Shown here: one piece after another, positions 13,423 to 14,069 of the stretch
Numbering within the stretch: position 1 is the first letter of the stretch
Layout: each line of letters begins with the position of its first letter
Assembly: GCA_031273835.1 (NCBI GenBank)
Contig: JAISRD010000262.1
Coordinates: 1 to 14,069, forward strand
Origin: Treponema sp.
GTDB taxonomy: Bacteria > Spirochaetota > Spirochaetia > Treponematales > Breznakiellaceae
Length of the DNA: 14,069 bases
Direction of reading: 5' to 3'
Position numbers and translations under genes: made by a program
Notes under the pieces: model-generated
Database searches by the model: none
Seen by the model: the letters and a program-made list of their open reading frames with translations, nothing else
What the model was told of the DNA's origin: nothing

Positions 13423-14069
13423 ATGGCAAGGAAAGACAATGTTCCTTCAAATGACGCGGAATTTGACGCCTGGTTCAAGTTTTTGATCCAGTATGTGGCA
13501 CGGAAATGTTCAATCGTTCCCCCGGCCACCGCCGCCGAATGGACCCACATACCCGCCGATGCCCGCGCGGCCCTGGCGGACGCCTACGCCGTCTGGTATA
13601 CGGCCTATCTGGTAGTCATAGGCCCCCATACGCCGGTGGACACGGAGGCAAAAAACAACGCGAAGAAGGCCGCCGTTGCCCTTATCCGCCCCTTTATAAA
13701 CCAGTACCTGCGCTTCCCCCCGGTAACTAACGAAGACAGGACGGCCATGGGTATCCACAACCCGGAGACCACGAAAACCCCCGTACCCAAACCCAACGCT
13801 CAGGTGGAGGCGGACCTCACCTTTCCCGGCATACACCTGGTGGAACTGCAAAAGATACGTTCCGTGGCCGGTACTCCCCCGGACTCCCGCAGCAACTACG
13901 GGGTCCGGATCTACTACGGCATTGTCGACGCGGCCACCGTCAGGGGCCGTATCGCCGCCCCGCCCAGGACCGGCGACGATCTTCCCCATTCGGTCTTTAC
14001 CCGCCGGAAGAAGTACCGCTTTGACTTTGACGGCAATTCGGGTAAAACCGTGTACTTCTGCCTGCGCTA
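13423..14069 (+). CDS. Hypothetical protein, paralogue of the decayed gene at 587-934 (cut by window edge)
   Basis: The frame is open for 215 codons from ATG 13423 to the end of the window. The N-terminal part (about 10-100) is helical and Ala/Trp/Tyr-rich (FDAWFKFLIQYVARK, then LADAYAVWYTAYLVVIGP). It is followed by YLRFPPVTNEDRTAMGI and a Pro/Thr linker (ETTKTPVPKP). The second part (about 127 on) looks like a beta-sandwich domain (YGVRIYYGI, FTRRKKYRFDF, GNSGKTVYFCLR), whose last strands would lie just beyond the window. No signal peptide or membrane segment is visible, and no catalytic motif. I recall this two-part layout from hypothetical proteins occurring in many copies in termite-gut treponemes and some Bacteroidetes; function is unknown. 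Adhesion or scaffolding would be guesses. No clear promoter was found between the acyl-CoA synthetase promoter and the tandem array. Confidence 0.85.
   Translation, partial: MARKDNVPSNDAEFDAWFKFLIQYVARKCSIVPPATAAEWTHIPADARAALADAYAVWYTAYLVVIGPHTPVDTEAKNNAKKAAVALIRPFINQYLRFPPVTNEDRTAMGIHNPETTKTPVPKPNAQVEADLTFPGIHLVELQKIRSVAGTPPDSRSNYGVRIYYGIVDAATVRGRIAAPPRTGDDLPHSVFTRRKKYRFDFDGNSGKTVYFCLR

Noticed and set aside
12951..13550. Minus-strand open frame of 199 codons with FGNTPDD-like heptads
   Set aside because: It exists because the 21-bp repeats lack stops in several frames. It overlaps the well-supported start of the gene at 13423 and has no good start signal.

Overview
The window looks like a chromosomal segment of a G+C-rich treponeme of the termite-gut type (Treponema azotonutricia/primitia and relatives). 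This is inferred from three things: the bacterial V-type ATPase typical of spirochaetes, a small hypothetical protein family I recall from those genomes, and much repeat-rich intergenic DNA. No RNA gene or CRISPR array was seen.

Layout. (a) 1-1409 is accessory DNA. It holds the C-terminal end of a DDE-type transposase, short degenerate repeats, a decayed minus-strand gene (587-934), several hairpins and copy A of a dispersed repeat (1219-1363). (b) 1410-10505 is one long plus-strand operon behind a clear sigma70-type promoter (TTGAAC, 17 bp, TACAAT). Its order is secG, a PtsN-like EIIA gene, then V-ATPase subunits G/H-like, C, I, K, F, E, A and B. Genes overlap by 4 bp (ATGA) or lie within 14 bp. 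(c) 10567-12357 is a convergent minus-strand gene for a long-chain acyl-CoA synthetase, with its own promoter unusually close to its start codon. (d) 12358-13422 is about 1 kb without a credible gene. It carries copy B of the dispersed repeat (inverted relative to A), three small hairpins, a CT microsatellite and 18 phase-locked 21-bp tandem repeats. (e) 13423-14069 is the intact start of a hypothetical gene of the same family as the decayed gene at 587-934, cut by the window edge.

The ATPase genes would encode the catalytic A3B3 head, E and G/H stalk parts, central F and C, and membrane I and K. The rotor-shaft subunit D, which normally follows B, is absent here: the operon ends at B and runs into the convergent acyl-CoA synthetase. 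Proteolipid K has a signal peptide and an Ala-rich linker before a single two-helix hairpin.

The most unusual material is in the flanks. Outward-facing members of one hypothetical family, one ruined and one intact, and two inverted copies of a repeat that differ only by transitions, bracket the housekeeping block. The tandem array ends about 45 bp before the intact family member. These look like parts of a dispersed, possibly recombining module, but only a whole-genome comparison can show that.
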